Positions 25,544 to 38,438 of a DNA stretch of 64,000 nt are shown here, piece by piece. The stretch is from Eudromia elegans. Lineage: Eukaryota > Chordata > Aves > Tinamiformes > Tinamidae. Both the position numbers and the translations under genes were made by a program. The notes beneath the pieces are model-generated. The model was not told where the DNA came from and ran no database searches. It was given only the letters and a program-made list of their open reading frames with translations. How positions within the stretch are numbered: the first letter of the stretch is position 1; each line of letters begins with the position of its first letter. Location of the stretch: NCBI GenBank assembly GCA_003342815.1, contig PTEX01000197.1, positions 1,454,327-1,518,326 on the forward strand. The letters are read 5' to 3'.

Positions 25544-28386
25544 GTAAGGAATACTTCAAGGCAGTTCCAAACAAATTCAAAACCAAATCTTTTGTGAGGT
25601 TCAGTGAAGTCTGTGTGTTTCCTCCAAAACCTCAAACCAGGCAATTTGAACTTGATTTTGGAGTGAGTTGAGGGGACACTTGCATTTCTATACTCCTTGG
25701 CAATTTTGAAAAAGTTTCTTTTTAAGATGTCCAGTTTCTCAGAGCAAATTTTGCTTAAAAAAGTGTAAGTTATCTACTGAAAATCATCCTGTATCAGCTA
25801 GTAGCTAACAAAGACTTGGATGAGCAAGGGGAAAGAAAGCTCCTTTAATAGCTATAATCCTAGTTTAAGGATTCCTCAAATTTTTTCTCATCTTAAAAAT
25901 AAAATTATGTCTGAATGACCTAAAAAAACCCACAAGGAATACTAACAAGGAATACAGTCTCAAACTCAGCAGTAACTGCAATATTACTAGCATTTTCCCC
26001 AAGTTAACACACAATGTACTTCTCATGTAAGGAAGTTATTTTCAGCACAGAGCAACTTCCTCATGCAAAACAAACCTCCAGTCCCTTCAGAATCCCCTTT
26101 ACTCATTTAGCAGATTCTCCTTAGAACTCAGTTCACTGCCTTTATGCAGGTAAAATTACTGGCTGGATCAAGCAGAGCAAAACTTGTGGTAATACTGCAA
26201 TTTGCTCAACATGTTAGTTATTGTTTTACAAGGTCCATCTCTTAACCTTTCTTTCTTCAGCAAGAGACTTGTTCACATTTCTGTTTGTGCTTACAATGCC
26301 AAAATCTCTCCTCCACTGATGCTGGATGGGACTTCTTCAGAGAAGATATAGGAGGTATACCAGGTCCCTGAATTTGTCTATATATAAAAAGTCAACCCTT
26401 AAAATGTCAACTGTATTCAACCCTTATTCATCACAGAGAGGTGCCTGAATATCTTTATGAATTACCTGAACCTGGCCAGCGTTCTCCATGCTGCACCCTC
26501 TGTACACAGCTTTGACAATCCCAGTTATCTGGCATGGTCAGGGCTCTACCTATATATGATGGAGCCTTCCTTCACTTTTCTTGAAATCCCTTCCTTTTGA
26601 GAAGGAAAATCTGGAGTACCTGCACACCTGTGTGTAAACATACCCACATCTCTCAATCAGAGCTGCTGAGACAGACTGCTAAATTTAATTACCAGTTCCA
26701 AGGCCTGATATTGTGAATGACAGGTCAATTCATGCAGTGAGTTATCAAAGATTACTAATAAATGCTTTCTAATTGAAAGGATGATAAAATAGCTATTAGT
26801 CACAAAGGAGCTTGAAGGATGAAAGGGTGAGTCGGTTCTTTTTTTTTCTTCTTTCTTTTTTTAACAGGAGGAAGATCAAGAACTAGTAATCTCAACAGCA
26901 GTTTGCCATCATTTCCTACCAGCTTAGTCACTCAAAAGATTCACGAAGGATCATGACACTGTAGGCAGCTGACCAGTCATTACTCCCTTACTCCTACTAT
27001 GGAGATGGATGGGAAAAAGCACTAACAGTATGGCTTGTGTCTACTATGCTCTGGAGAATATCTGGCATTTTTGTGAGTTGTGAAAACAAAAAAAGAACAA
27101 AAATAACCTCACACACACAGTTCCATTGGAAAACTGATTGCACTAACAGCATGATGTATCCTTTGCACAGTATCTTTTAGCTTGAGGCATATTGTGCAGG
27201 AGAATGAGCATTGGGAGTCCAGTTACTGGAGATTTATCTCCAGCAGCACCAGTGACCTGCTACAGGCAGTTGAAGTGAAGAGAATGGACTTTGCCCTGGA
27301 AAGACAACACATTCCTATTTTCACCAGCTGGGCTCTTAGGACAGTAACTGTGGCTGTAGTGCATGGTAGTCAGTCGTACAGGAAGAGAAAAGCTCTCAAA
27401 TTGCCACAGCAGGAAGAGATGTCAAAGCACACCTGTAAAAGCCCTGTGCATGGTTCTGACCTCAAAGTTGCCTCCTGTAGCAGAAGTGACAAATTACTTC
27501 CAGGAATGCAAGAAAACAGCCCCTAGCCATTAGTAAAAACTTCTGCTTCGTTGTTCACATGCTGTATGACACAGAATGATTTTTTGTCATCTTTCTCTTT
27601 CCTTTTCTGTTCCTCTGCTCTTTCTGACTACTTAGACTATGAGATCTTCAGAGAAAACTTGTTTCTCAGCTGATTTGCTCTGCATCTAGCATGTTATATG
27701 CTAGAGTTCTAGGCTAAGTATCTAGATACTGCTGTCATACAAATAATAATTCATAGCTCTTATACACACACCTTGGCTGAAATGTAGGTACACTGGCTTT
27801 AAGTTTGGGACATAGCCAAGTGGATAAAACCCAACAGAGCATGTACAGATAAAGTGTAGTTTTGTTAAGGACAGAAAGTCAAACCATTATTAAGTCCTTA
27901 AGCAGCAAACATCTCCTTACCTGGTAGGATGCCTTACTTTTCCTTTCTCTCCCACCAACAGGGACACAGATTTTACCACACAGTATTCAATATCTGCATC
28001 ACAAAGTAGGAGGTTTTCCAGGAGACTTCTGCACTCCTGAAACTATTTAACATGTTTAAATAGATCTACTGTCTCTATCTACAAAAAAAATTCTTTACAT
28101 GAAGAGGAGCATTTTCCTTGCAACAAAAACTAGGATTCCAGGCTGGAATATTTGATCAAAAATTGGCATGAGAGAAGAGAGAAAATAATTATTAATGTGT
28201 AAGATTAGTCCAACAATGGCATAATTAATGATGCTTGAATATTTTGCTTTTATGTATGGATTTGAGTAGTGTAGAAGCCTTTAAAATTGTAAAAATTTTC
28301 TTTTTATTTCAGGCCCCCACATTTTTTAAAATGTCGAGATCAGGCATGGTCAGCTCATTCTTGTATTTGATATATTTGATATTCCA
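25544..28386. other. Non-coding stretch
   Basis: No gene supported. A very strong acceptor-like polypyrimidine tract ending tttaacag at about 26868 opens 19 codons beginning EEDQELVIS before a stop. A 114-codon plus-strand open frame at 27182-27526 has no recognisable motif. An A run lies at 28082-28089. Confidence 0.5.
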
Positions 28387-28796
28387 GGACCTGGAACATC
28401 TGCCCTGTGAGCAAAGGCTGAGAGATCTGGGCCTCTTCAGCCTGGAGAAGAGAAGGCTAACAAGGGACCTGATCAGTGGGCATAAGTACCTCAAGGGAGG
28501 GAGTGAGGAGGATGGGGCCAGCCTCTTCTCAGTGGTGGCCAGCGATAGGACTACAGGAAATGGCCACCAAAAGTTCCACAGGAACTTGAGAAAGAATTCT
28601 TAACAGTGAGGGTGACAGAGCCCTGGAACAGGTTGCCCAGAGAGGTGGTGCAGTCTCCTTCTCTGGAGATCTTCCAAACCTGTCTGGACACCACCCTGTG
28701 CCACATGCTCTAGGAGACCCTGCGTGTGCAGGGCGGTTGGATTAGATGACCTCTAGAGGTTCCTTCCAACCTTAAGCATTCTATGATTCTATAAAT
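28387..28796 (+). mobile_element. CR1 LINE, 5'-truncated 3' end
   Basis: This is the most complete CR1 copy. It covers the C-terminal coding end of the reverse-transcriptase ORF (decayed) and the short 3' UTR. Diagnostic stretches are the frame around cctcttcagcctggagaag, the segment gagggtgacagagccctgg, and the block ggttggattagatgacctc followed by ttccttccaacctta. It closes with the tandem 8-bp tail typical of CR1 (attctatgattctat). CR1 elements insert 5'-truncated and end in such octamers instead of poly(A). The open frame across 28235-28603 is the remnant of this ORF, not a host gene. Confidence 0.93.
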
Positions 28797-31700
28797 CTAC
28801 ATGGTTTGCCTTGAGCCAAAAGCCTCAGGCTATGGAAGGACATACTCTTTTATAGTCAGATGTACAGACAGGTATTTTGACTAAATGCGTATGGAAACAA
28901 ATCACATTAGCAGCTCTGTCAGTAAATATGCAGTGATAAGCAACTGTGAGCATAAACTTCTTCCAGCAACTGGATCTAGAAGATATATTAACTAGTACTG
29001 TAGAGCCTACAGTATTATATTACACTTAAAACAACTAGCCTGCTAGTACCTAGCCACAGAGGAAGGTCATCCCATCCAACTCATTTTCAGCATATATATG
29101 TTAGGCCTGCTCTTCATACACTCACCACATGTTATAATTATGTACCAAATATATGTAGATGAACCTATACATATTTTTTAAATTCCTATTTCTAAAAGTA
29201 CTGTCCTTACTGTGCAGGTAGCTATGCTGGTATAAAACTGTCTTTACTGATGAAGTATGTTACCTTTCTGTCCTAGGAAGAATCTGTGCCAGTCTACATA
29301 CATTTAAAAATCTATTATCACACTGCAAGATTTTTTACTATTTATATGGAAATTAAACCTATCACTGAAGCAGGCAAGTCCTTTAGTTGTGGTGGTTACA
29401 CAGAACTTCAGCTCCACAGCCATTTTCACACTCACCATGGAATCAAAGCTACACATCTGTGTGAGATAGCAGCTCTTCTCCTTTCCTTCACATGCTTGCA
29501 GGCAGTTAATGTCCTTGTGATAAGAGACAGTTGTTTGATCCTGAGTAAAGTGAAACAGTGAGTTATTCTCTCCTCTTCCCTATGCTACAGAGTGCTGCTT
29601 ACACAGTTGTTCCAACAACTATTTGTAGGATTGCACTGTGAAGCAGATCGGGCAATTCATTCTTTTAAATTAACTTTTGAATTGATCATTCTATTTTTTT
29701 TCTTAAAGACCTTTCTTAAGCCAGGTGCAGCCTCCATTTCATCAAACCACAACCTGAATTAGCATCCATTCAAATGAATGAGACAGATCTCCCAAATTTT
29801 ATGTTGTATGTTCACTGTAAAATTGAGCAGAGGTGAAGCATGTTTACAAATGAAGAGACATTTGGGGAGTTGCCTTGTTTGATGTCTGGACTTGTTTTGT
29901 ACACACTCCTTACATTGCTGTATGTTCTGGGAGGAAGATGATACTTTCATGGTGACTTTACTAAATGAAATAATATGAAGCCTCCTTCCACTTAAGCCAA
30001 AGGGAACTTGGCATAAGGTTTTGCAGTTGCAAGATAGCTCTTTAGCTTCTATCTTACCATGTCATCAGTGATTAGGCATGTACAGGAAATCAATCTCAAC
30101 AGGGATGTAAGATTCAAAACCTGCCAATAAGTATTAGATAACAATTCTTTTTAAACACAAGCTCTTCAGAATGATTCTTGTTAGTGAGTTAGTGAGCCTG
30201 AGTCAAACTACTAGATAACCAAATTATAATTAATTTTGTTCAAATAAGTCTAAACTATTTTGGTGACCATAGAACTACAGACCAGTAAGATAAAACATGG
30301 CCAGCGTTGCTGTAGGCAGAGAAGCATTAATAGCCAGCATAATTGCTAGGAGGCATGCCAGTACAAAAACAAACTCAGAAGAGAAATTTAGACCTGGGAA
30401 ATGAATGTCAGCCTTTAAGGAACCGTTCTTGTTAGCCTGGAGATTTGGATGTGCTTAACCATGTACCAGCCACAAAGACTACTCTTCAGGCATTTTTTCC
30501 CTCTGATGATTGTTTGTATCAAAAAGTTTTCTGAGACAGCTTCTGTCACTAAGATATCCCACCTAAGAACGCAGGAACACAGCAAGGAAGAGACATTTTT
30601 TGTCCACAGAGGCACTTACATTATCTCTGGACACAAAAACATATGCAAAAACATATGCAAAAACACACAAAGACAACACACAAATTTTAGCTGAAGGGAG
30701 GAAATGGGATGCTGCTAATTGCATGTCTATACATGTTACTTTGAGTTCAAACACTGAATTGGTATAAATTGGAAATATTCTGTTTAACTCACTAGAGTCA
30801 GGTCATTTGATACTGACCCAAAATATCAATTTTCAACAGATAGGTCTCCATGCCCTCTTAAATCTGAGCAGTCCCATTGAGTTAGAGATGGTTTACACAG
30901 AACCAAGTCTATTCTTTTTTCCTTCCACCTCTAGCCTATTAATCCATAAAATTTAGAAAATAATGAAACTCATTGCTATTTATTATTGAGTTTTTTTAAG
31001 TTCTGGAGACAGCTCTTTGTAGGAGGTATGTTAGTGAAGCCACTCTAGTAACAGAATTACTGAGATGCAGTCAACAAGCCAAAACTAAAAAAAAACCCAA
31101 GGAAACCACAAATCAAGCCCAAAAGGTCACACAGTTTGTTTCAATTCTTCTAACAGCAAGGTGATTAATACTTTCTCTTGGACATGTGTCCTGAGTGATT
31201 TTGAAACTGGAATGGACCTACTGGATATGTTGAACTGGGGTACTGCCAGTAGCTATTGCTGTCAAGGCCTTTACACACTGAGATGGGAGAAATGTGTTCA
31301 TGAAATAGATACTGGGCCATGTGTGTTTATGCATGTGTATGTCAGCTTCAAGACCAAAAAGACATGAATGAGTTAGGTCTGTAAACTTACCTTCCTTTGG
31401 GAAAACTCCTCCTTCAGAGGCTTTTTTAGAAAACATTCTCTTGTTATTCCAGCTCTCCTCATATTTTATACTGTGTAATTCTAACATACAGTGAGACCAG
31501 TATTTACACTGGCATAAAGGTTATCTACCATTATGGCACTAATGAGGAATAAAATATCAACACTGTCCCATAGACACACAAATTGATATATAGGAAGGCT
31601 TAATGTTCTGCTTAATGCTCATCAAAACCAGTCACAAGTATCTGGACACAACTTCAAGCTTGACATATAGGTTTTCCCTTAATAACTTTATTTGGTCAAA

Positions 31701-33550
31701 GCTCTTCTATAAAAAACAAAGAGGTATTGGGAGAAACTTTGACCTAAATGGACAACACAGCTCCATGATGTTCTTGCTCTCTGTTTCTGTCTTGAATCCA
31801 TATCCTTTGTTTTCACTTAAACCTCGAAGTCAGAAGGAGAAAGGAATCAGGTGGAAGATAAAACTGCGCCCCCACTACTACAAGGAAAGGAAGAAGGGTG
31901 TGGGTGGAGTATAATTCAGAAGACATACAACTAACCAATAGCTGCTTGTTGCAACACTTGACTCTGATTTGCCTGTGGCAGGCTTCCACTTCAGCATTGG
32001 CTCAAGATGCCTTTCACCGAATTTAACTTCCCAAGACAATCTATTTTTCGTTTTGTTTTGCTTTGTCTCAGTGTACACTTTACCATTACTGCCAATATCT
32101 TCTTTACCATAAAGCCTGACTGTAAGCCTATCTGCTAGCTCCACAGCTGTAAAAGGAAGCAACCAACTGGCTGGAGTCATAGCCTAGGAGTGTTGTTGTT
32201 GCAGCAATAGGGAGTTTTACCTTCCCATCCGCTCTGAAATTTCTCTGGACCAGGAGTATCAGAAGGGAAGTCCCAGTCCATGTCCAGTCATGGCAGCTGA
32301 GGTCAGCTGGGAAGCACCTATAGTCAGGCTCTACGTTTCACTCGTCTGTGTCCAGCAACTTGTATTTCTCAGATGAATGCTCCTGCTGGTGGAACTCCCT
32401 CCCCTTGGGAGCCAGTCAAGCGTTGCAATGAATGACCTTCAGGGCACCAAAGAAGCCTCATTCATTTTAACATTTGATTAACTCTTTCTAGGTTTCCTCC
32501 TGTAATTTAAGAGGAGCCTGACACCTCCACAGCAAACAGAAATACATAAATAAATTTACTTCTTAAATTTTTATACAAAACATGTCATGACAGCAAAATA
32601 AATATTTTTACTCAGTGCAATCTAAAACAAAAATAAATATAGAAATATATATATAACAAAACAACTCTAAAATTGATATAAACAGAAAACCACTGATAGC
32701 GGTCCACAAATTGCTGGCTGGTTATACCGATCTTCTGGCAAAGGAAACAGCTTCAGCCTTCCCTCAGCTACAGAGGGAAGATACAGCAAAGGGCTAAATG
32801 AAATGCATAATTAATCCTTTTTTTGTAAAAACACCTGTTATGCTAATGATCAAGAAAAGTTTTTTCTATTTCTTCTCCCTGTAAGCAACTGCTAGAGCTG
32901 CTACAAAGATATTTAGCAAATGTGAATACAAAGGAAGGTGGTTTATCTGGCAGTCAAGATGTGGTTCGCATGATGAAAGACTCTGAGGACTCTGGCACCA
33001 GTGTGCACATATCAGCTCATACCAGCTACTCCCTCAAGTGAATCTCTGTGTTGTAGTTCCTCTATTCTCCATCTTTTTCCACACAAGGACTTTGTAGAAA
33101 AGTCTAAGAACCCCTGCTGATGACTTCAGAACTTCTCCAATCAGAAATTAAGGGAATAATTTAGGATGATCAGGTTAAAATCAGGGGAAGAGAGGGGAGG
33201 TGGAAGAAACACATAACGGCTTCCTGGTTCAAGGTCTTCTCTTTAAGATATTTGCCTACATCTCATAGAGTATTATATAGCTCTTAGGTAGATTCTAGAT
33301 GGCAGAAACTCACTCGGTGCAAACCCTACAGAAACCCTTGTGGTTTAAAAAAGTCCTATTTTCCTGGGCAGATAAGAGAAACACAGTGTATAACACACAT
33401 GTAAAAAAAGCTTACCTTCTGTAAATATTCTAATTCTCATTCTCTATGGGTCAAATCTGTCGAGACCCAGAAAAAGGAAAACATAAGTATTGCACTTTCT
33501 GTTCCTCAGCCATACAAAGGGATATTGTTACACTGCTATCTCTTGACAAA
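28797..33550. other. Non-coding AT-rich stretch
   Basis: No gene supported. Open frames are short. A 12-bp tandem duplication lies at 30635-30658 and A/T-rich patches at about 32540-32660. Splice-like motifs are isolated. Confidence 0.6.
30635..30664. repeat. 12-bp tandem repeat
   Basis: The unit aaaaacatatgc occurs twice in tandem, with a half unit following. It is too short to carry function by itself. Confidence 0.9.
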
Positions 33551-33805
33551 CAGAATCACAATCACAGAACAGTGGAGGTTGGAATGGACCTCTGGAGATC
33601 ATGTAGTACAACCCCTCTGCACAAGCAGGACCACCTACAGCACGTTGCACAGGATCATGCTCACGGGGGTTTTGAATACCTCCAGAGAAAGAGATTTCAA
33701 AATCTCTTTGGGCAGCCTGTTCCAGGCCTCTGTCACCCTCACAGTAAAGAAGTTCTTCCTAATATGCAGATGAAACCTCCTGTGTTTCAATTTGTGGTCA
33801 ATTTC
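33551..33805 (-). mobile_element. CR1 LINE 3' fragment, inverted
   Basis: The left end carries the reverse complement of the CR1 octamer tail (cagaatcacaatcacag) followed by ggttggaatggacctctgg, the inverted 3' UTR. Further right, the minus strand reads the C-terminal part of the CR1 ORF (motifs HIRKNFFTVRVTEAWNRLP), decayed by stops. 5'-truncated at about 33805, where similarity can no longer be followed by eye. Confidence 0.9.
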
Positions 33806-34811
33806 ACGGTGTGACTGCACTTCGCAGAGGTGTCACAGTTTTCCAGGGACAGAGGTGATCTTACGACATCTGTGCACCTGAGGGACTTCTACCTGCTACA
33901 TGCCCTTCTCCTTCACCAGCACAGAGGCAAGACCCACATAGCAGCCCTCAGTACTGATCTGAAGCAGTTCCTGGATTTCTGCTACTTCTAGGCTGGTCAG
34001 CATCACCACAGAAAATGTATCCCTGTGCGAGACAGCTCAGAGCTGTGCTCTGGTAGGGGCACAGTTGCAACAGGAGTGACTCCAGCCTGTGTGTTGCTGT
34101 AAAGATGACTCTTCTTCCATTTCCTGGCGGAAGATAGGTAGTGGGAAAGACAAGCAGGGAGGAAGAGACTGTAGAACAGGCAAGCATCCACAGGTATCCC
34201 CCACTGTGTGGGAATCCTCCTGAACATGGGAGAATGAGTCTTCTGCCAGAAATCTTAGAGCCAGCTGTTTTCCCCAAGGGCTCTTTGAGGCCACAAGTAT
34301 CTATGCATAATAAGAAGCATCTTTTAGTCTGCTCTGTTTTTCATTAAGGACTCAGTAGGCACTTTCTTAATTCACTTAATGACATCTTTCCTTCACTTCC
34401 CACACCCAGTCTTGCACTGAAGTCAGACTGACGATAGTAAACGATGATCGCTCTTTTCCTGTAAAAGCTTGGCATTATTTCCTAGCAACTATTGCAGAAT
34501 CCTTGTGGAAGAATCCAATTAAGCAACAAAACAAATAACATGTGCACTTTTATAGTAATGTAATAATTCACACCTACAGTGTTGCTACTAGATTCACAAC
34601 TGCAATGTTAAAGTCGAAATCCAGAAACCACTAAAACAAGCTAGCCAGTTTAGTATTACAATATAATTTATACTTGGGGATAAACTGTAGAAATTATAAA
34701 ATATCGATGTGTATTTTCACTTGAGTGCAAACAAAATGGAAACGGTCAAATGGTTTAAGAATAAAATCAGACATATTTTGATTCATTTAAAATTAGACAA
34801 GGCAAAATGTT
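33806..34811. other. Spacer between two oppositely oriented CR1 fragments
   Basis: No gene supported. Several overlapping minus-strand frames at 33948-34294 have no codon bias or motif. The rest is AT-rich unique sequence. Confidence 0.55.
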
Positions 34812-35010
34812 GAATAACTTCTTGACTGTGAGGGTGACAGAGCACTGGAACAGAGCGGTTGTGGAGTCTCTTTCTCTGGAGATATTTAAAATCACCCATG
34901 ACACGATCCTGTGTAACGTGTTCTAGGTGGTCCTGCTTGTGCAGAGGGGTTGGGCTAGATGATCTCTAAAGATAATCTTTTCCAACCTTAAGTGCTCTGT
35001 GATTCTGTGA
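34812..35010 (+). mobile_element. CR1 LINE, short 3' fragment
   Basis: Starts near the segment ttgactgtgagggtgacag and runs through tctctggagatatttaaaa, the conserved ggttgggctagatgatctc, and tccaaccttaagtgctctg to a tail of tgtgattctgtga. It is more diverged than the copy at 28.4 kb. About 200 bp remain, the usual fate of CR1 copies. Confidence 0.88.
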
Positions 35011-35189
35011 AGCAGCCTATGATCCAGGGTTCTGCACTAGGAAGGGAAAGGACTAGATGAGAGGAAACCACAGTTTCACATCTGTTTTGTAGACCATTCT
35101 CATGGAGCAGGTACTCAGCTGACCTTACCTGCAGGATCCCTTTGAAGCCAGTAGGGCTATTATGAATGTGGAGCTAGATTCTCTGCTGG

Positions 35190-35206
35190 AAAAAAAAAAA
35201 AAAAAA
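35190..35206. repeat. A17 homopolymer
   Basis: Uninterrupted run of A. Confidence 0.9.
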
Positions 35207-36954
35207 GATTGAAAACACTATGTCCTAAGTCACAGCATCTAACATGCATTCCCTTTGAAACATCCCCCAATGAGATCTGTCATAATTAGACTTCCTTACT
35301 TAGACTAATTGCAGAGGAATTAGACCACTATTGTCCATTCTTGCCCTACTGAATAGATTCTTTGGAGCTGAAGGCCATGGGCATGGCACTAGTCAGCTGT
35401 GTCAGCAGCTGGTCACCCCATCCAGAAGTATTCCCAAACAAGGAAGGACTAAAAACAACATACCCAGAGACAGTAAACAGTCTCTCTCTTATGACATCCC
35501 CCAACTTCAGAAAACACCAACAAAATAGAGCTGTTTTCTTACACTTAAGGAGCTGGACTTTCATATTCAATTTGATTTTGAGTCTAATTGAACCAGCTAC
35601 AGGATATGAATGGGAGTTACAGTACCAATAGTAAACAATGGCCTTAAGGGTGAGTGATGCTGGCTCCTGGGATATACCTTTTCCATTTAACATTGTGGCA
35701 CACCTGAGAAAAGTAGCTTGCTAATGCTGTAACACCTCTTAAATATTGGGAGAGCTGCATGCTGTCATGCTGATGTTCATTCTTAGGGCACCCATAACAC
35801 AATGCCTGAAGACAGCCTTTAGATTCCAAGCAAAATAAAATGTCCATTTTCATGCACTATCTTAAGAACACAGGCATTATCGACAGCTCCTTCAAGAGAT
35901 AGGCCCACCAGCAAGCCCCACTATTTCTACATCCCTTAGGGGTTGCCTGAAGCTGGCCACTACAGTTTCACTATTGTATCCTTCCCCTGTCCGACCTCCC
36001 CTGTATCCTCTTTCTCGTCTATTTAAAGAGAGGCCACAAAAATAATACTGTCCTCCTGCTGCTCTGACCTTGTCCCAGGATGCACCTCCAAGGCCATGCA
36101 CACACAACAGATCTGGTGTTTAAGGGCTGCAGCTATCTTTACTGGTAACATTTTAACCCAAAGCAGCCAAGCAGGCAGGCGAGAGGTCAGGGTGGTCCCT
36201 GCATCACCTCTGCTGACTGAGTCAAGTTTACCCTGTGAAGGTCTCTCATACAAGTAATCTACTAACACTGTTGTAAAACAGTGCTAATCCTGCCTGCTTT
36301 AATCCTGCTCTTGTCCTAGCCTGCATCCTGGATCCCCCTGAATACCTTTGGAACAACAGATGATGATAGGGCAGGCCTGCCATGAAGGAAAGGACACGTT
36401 GGTGACATAAGACTTCATTTCAAGTCATTCTGCTGTGTATGGTTTCCTCTGAGATTTCACCAGATCATCTTTAGGAAAATGTCCAGAATTCTACCCACTC
36501 CACAGAGAACTGGGTTTTTCTCTCCCATACAAACAGAGGAACCTATGGAAATTCCATAAATTTAAGCCCATAGAGTTGCTAAGGATTATCCCAATTACTT
36601 AAACCTTGCCCCCTGAGATTTATGTGGAGACTCAGCAGTGCAGTCTCAGCTAAAAGTGCCAATATCCAATTCCTTTAGCAAAGGTGCTGAGAAGTCATCA
36701 GGGAAACCGGTCTCAAAACTGAGTGATCTTGCAACATTTTTTGAAATGCTGTTTATTTTGGCCTGCAGATTCTATAAACAAAATCAAACCAAAACACAAC
36801 AAGCAAGTAGATAATTTCTAGAAACAAACTAACGGCTTTAGGGATCAAGCCTGCAAGGACAATAAAAGAAAAAAACACTGGGAAATGAGGGATTTAAGAA
36901 ATATCTGGTGTATGCCAGGAGCTTATATTAATAGGAAAGAGGGAGATAAACAAT

Positions 36955-36991
36955 CTTTTTTCTTCTTCTTCTTTCTTATTTCTTTTCTTTT
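36955..36991. repeat. Polypyrimidine tract (TTC-rich)
   Basis: Nearly pure T/C run of about 37 bases with TTC repeats. It could adopt triplex (H-DNA) structure. It is not followed by a recognisable exon. Confidence 0.8.
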
Positions 36992-37127
36992 AAACTTACA
37001 TTCTACCTGTTGAAGGGGCTCCTTTAACACTTAACCAACGGTGTGAAAGTTTCACAGCTCTGAAAACTGAAGGGCAGTAGCATCCATCTCTTCTTACACT
37101 GCTTTTGAGTATGTGTGTGTGTATGAA

Positions 37128-37177
37128 GTGACATCCCTTTAGAAATACGTCATCCCTTTAGTGACATCCCTTTAGAA
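37128..37177. repeat. Local triplication of a short motif
   Basis: The word catccctttag occurs three times within 50 bp. The outer copies share the longer word gtgacatccctttagaa, offset by 33 bp. Confidence 0.9.
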
Positions 37178-37309
37178 TAGTGCTGTGCTCTATTTTGTAC
37201 CCAAACTGTATTATTAAAGTACCATATACACAATTCTAAAACCTAAAAATACAGACAAGGGGGCTATTTTTTTTTAAAGGAGCCATTTGTAAAGATGTGG
37301 CAACGGAAA

Positions 37310-37330
37310 AACAACAACAACAACAACAAA
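37310..37330. repeat. (CAA)n trinucleotide repeat
   Basis: About six CAA units ending in an A run. Confidence 0.85.
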
Positions 37331-37739
37331 AAGCCAGAAAGACACATTTCAGATTAGGACCAGATGTGGAAAGTGGGAAAAATAATTCTGCTTTTGCCAG
37401 CTAGCATCGAGGAGAATTTTATGTTTCAGCTTCAGAGTTGAATCTGTAGAACACAGCACCATATGCCGATATCAGTCAGTCTAATGACTATGGCATATTA
37501 GCAGCATAATACTCTTGCCAAGACAGTGAGCAGGGATTTTGTAAATTAAAAACAACCTCTTCTCTCTGTCCATTACTTATAACCTTTTGGACAGTTAGTA
37601 AAAGCCAGTTCGAACTATGCTGTAGCCTGAACTTCAATCCCATTGAAAAGCTTGCTTTGGCCCCATTCCAAAAGTCTAGTGCTTTATTACCAGTCTCATG
37701 TCTTTCTGTCCCTTGTCTTTTATTATTTGTTTATTTTCT

Positions 37740-37748
<9 letters not shown>

Positions 37749-37773
<25 letters not shown>
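37749..37773. repeat. A25 homopolymer
   Basis: Uninterrupted A run preceded by T6, followed within 15 bp by the 11-bp tandem duplication at 37787-37808. No SINE or processed-transcript body is recognisable upstream. Confidence 0.92.
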
Positions 37774-37786
37774 GAGAGAATAAAAA

Positions 37787-37808
37787 CACCCTTATAGCAC
37801 CCTTATAG
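37787..37808. repeat. 11-bp tandem duplication
   Basis: cacccttatag occurs twice head to tail. Confidence 0.92.
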
Positions 37809-38415
37809 TACAACTATCTTAACAAATTCTAGTACATGTCATGGACCTCATTAACTGAATCCACATCCAAAACACAAGACTTTGGGCTATTTTTGTTGCT
37901 CAAAGCTGTACATTGGCCAACATCCTCTGCATATAATTAACCTCCTATTTTCATGGAATCTCTACATTAACTTATTACAGGCTAAGCTGGTAATGAACTC
38001 CTGAGAGAAGTACAAACATAAACACTGGCCATTGGCTTCACTGCCCACATGGATTAAACAAAAATTAATCTAATCTATTTGGTTATTCATTTGGTGTCTT
38101 TAAAATGGAGGCATTTTTCTGCTTCATTTGATGCACACAAAGGAAAAAAGATCTGGCTACTGAACTTTATCCAGAAACATCCATGTGTGGAGCAGATTAA
38201 TGGGAACTTTTCACACACGTAATAGCTTTACAGCAGCAAAGTAGAACATGCAGTTCTCCCTGGGTGACTATAATGCTCTGGGAGACAGGGAAAACAAATA
38301 TGACTAGAAGATAGTAATGTTTTGCTCCTCAAGCACCATGTAGTTTAGACATCATTAAAGTGACACATTTAGAAACAAGCATGAGAGGAAATTCAACTAT
38401 TAGAGGCTTTTAAAT

Positions 38416-38438
38416 GTTTTGTTTTGTTTTGTTTTTTC
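38416..38438. repeat. (TTTTG)n pentanucleotide repeat
   Basis: Three to four TTTTG units followed by T6. Confidence 0.85.

Noticed and set aside
28235-28603. 122-codon open frame
   Set aside because: Its C-terminal two-thirds is the decayed end of a CR1 reverse-transcriptase ORF, and the N-terminal part is random AT-rich sequence.
33446-33814. 122-codon plus-strand open frame
   Set aside because: It overlaps the inverted CR1 fragment and is read on the wrong strand of it.
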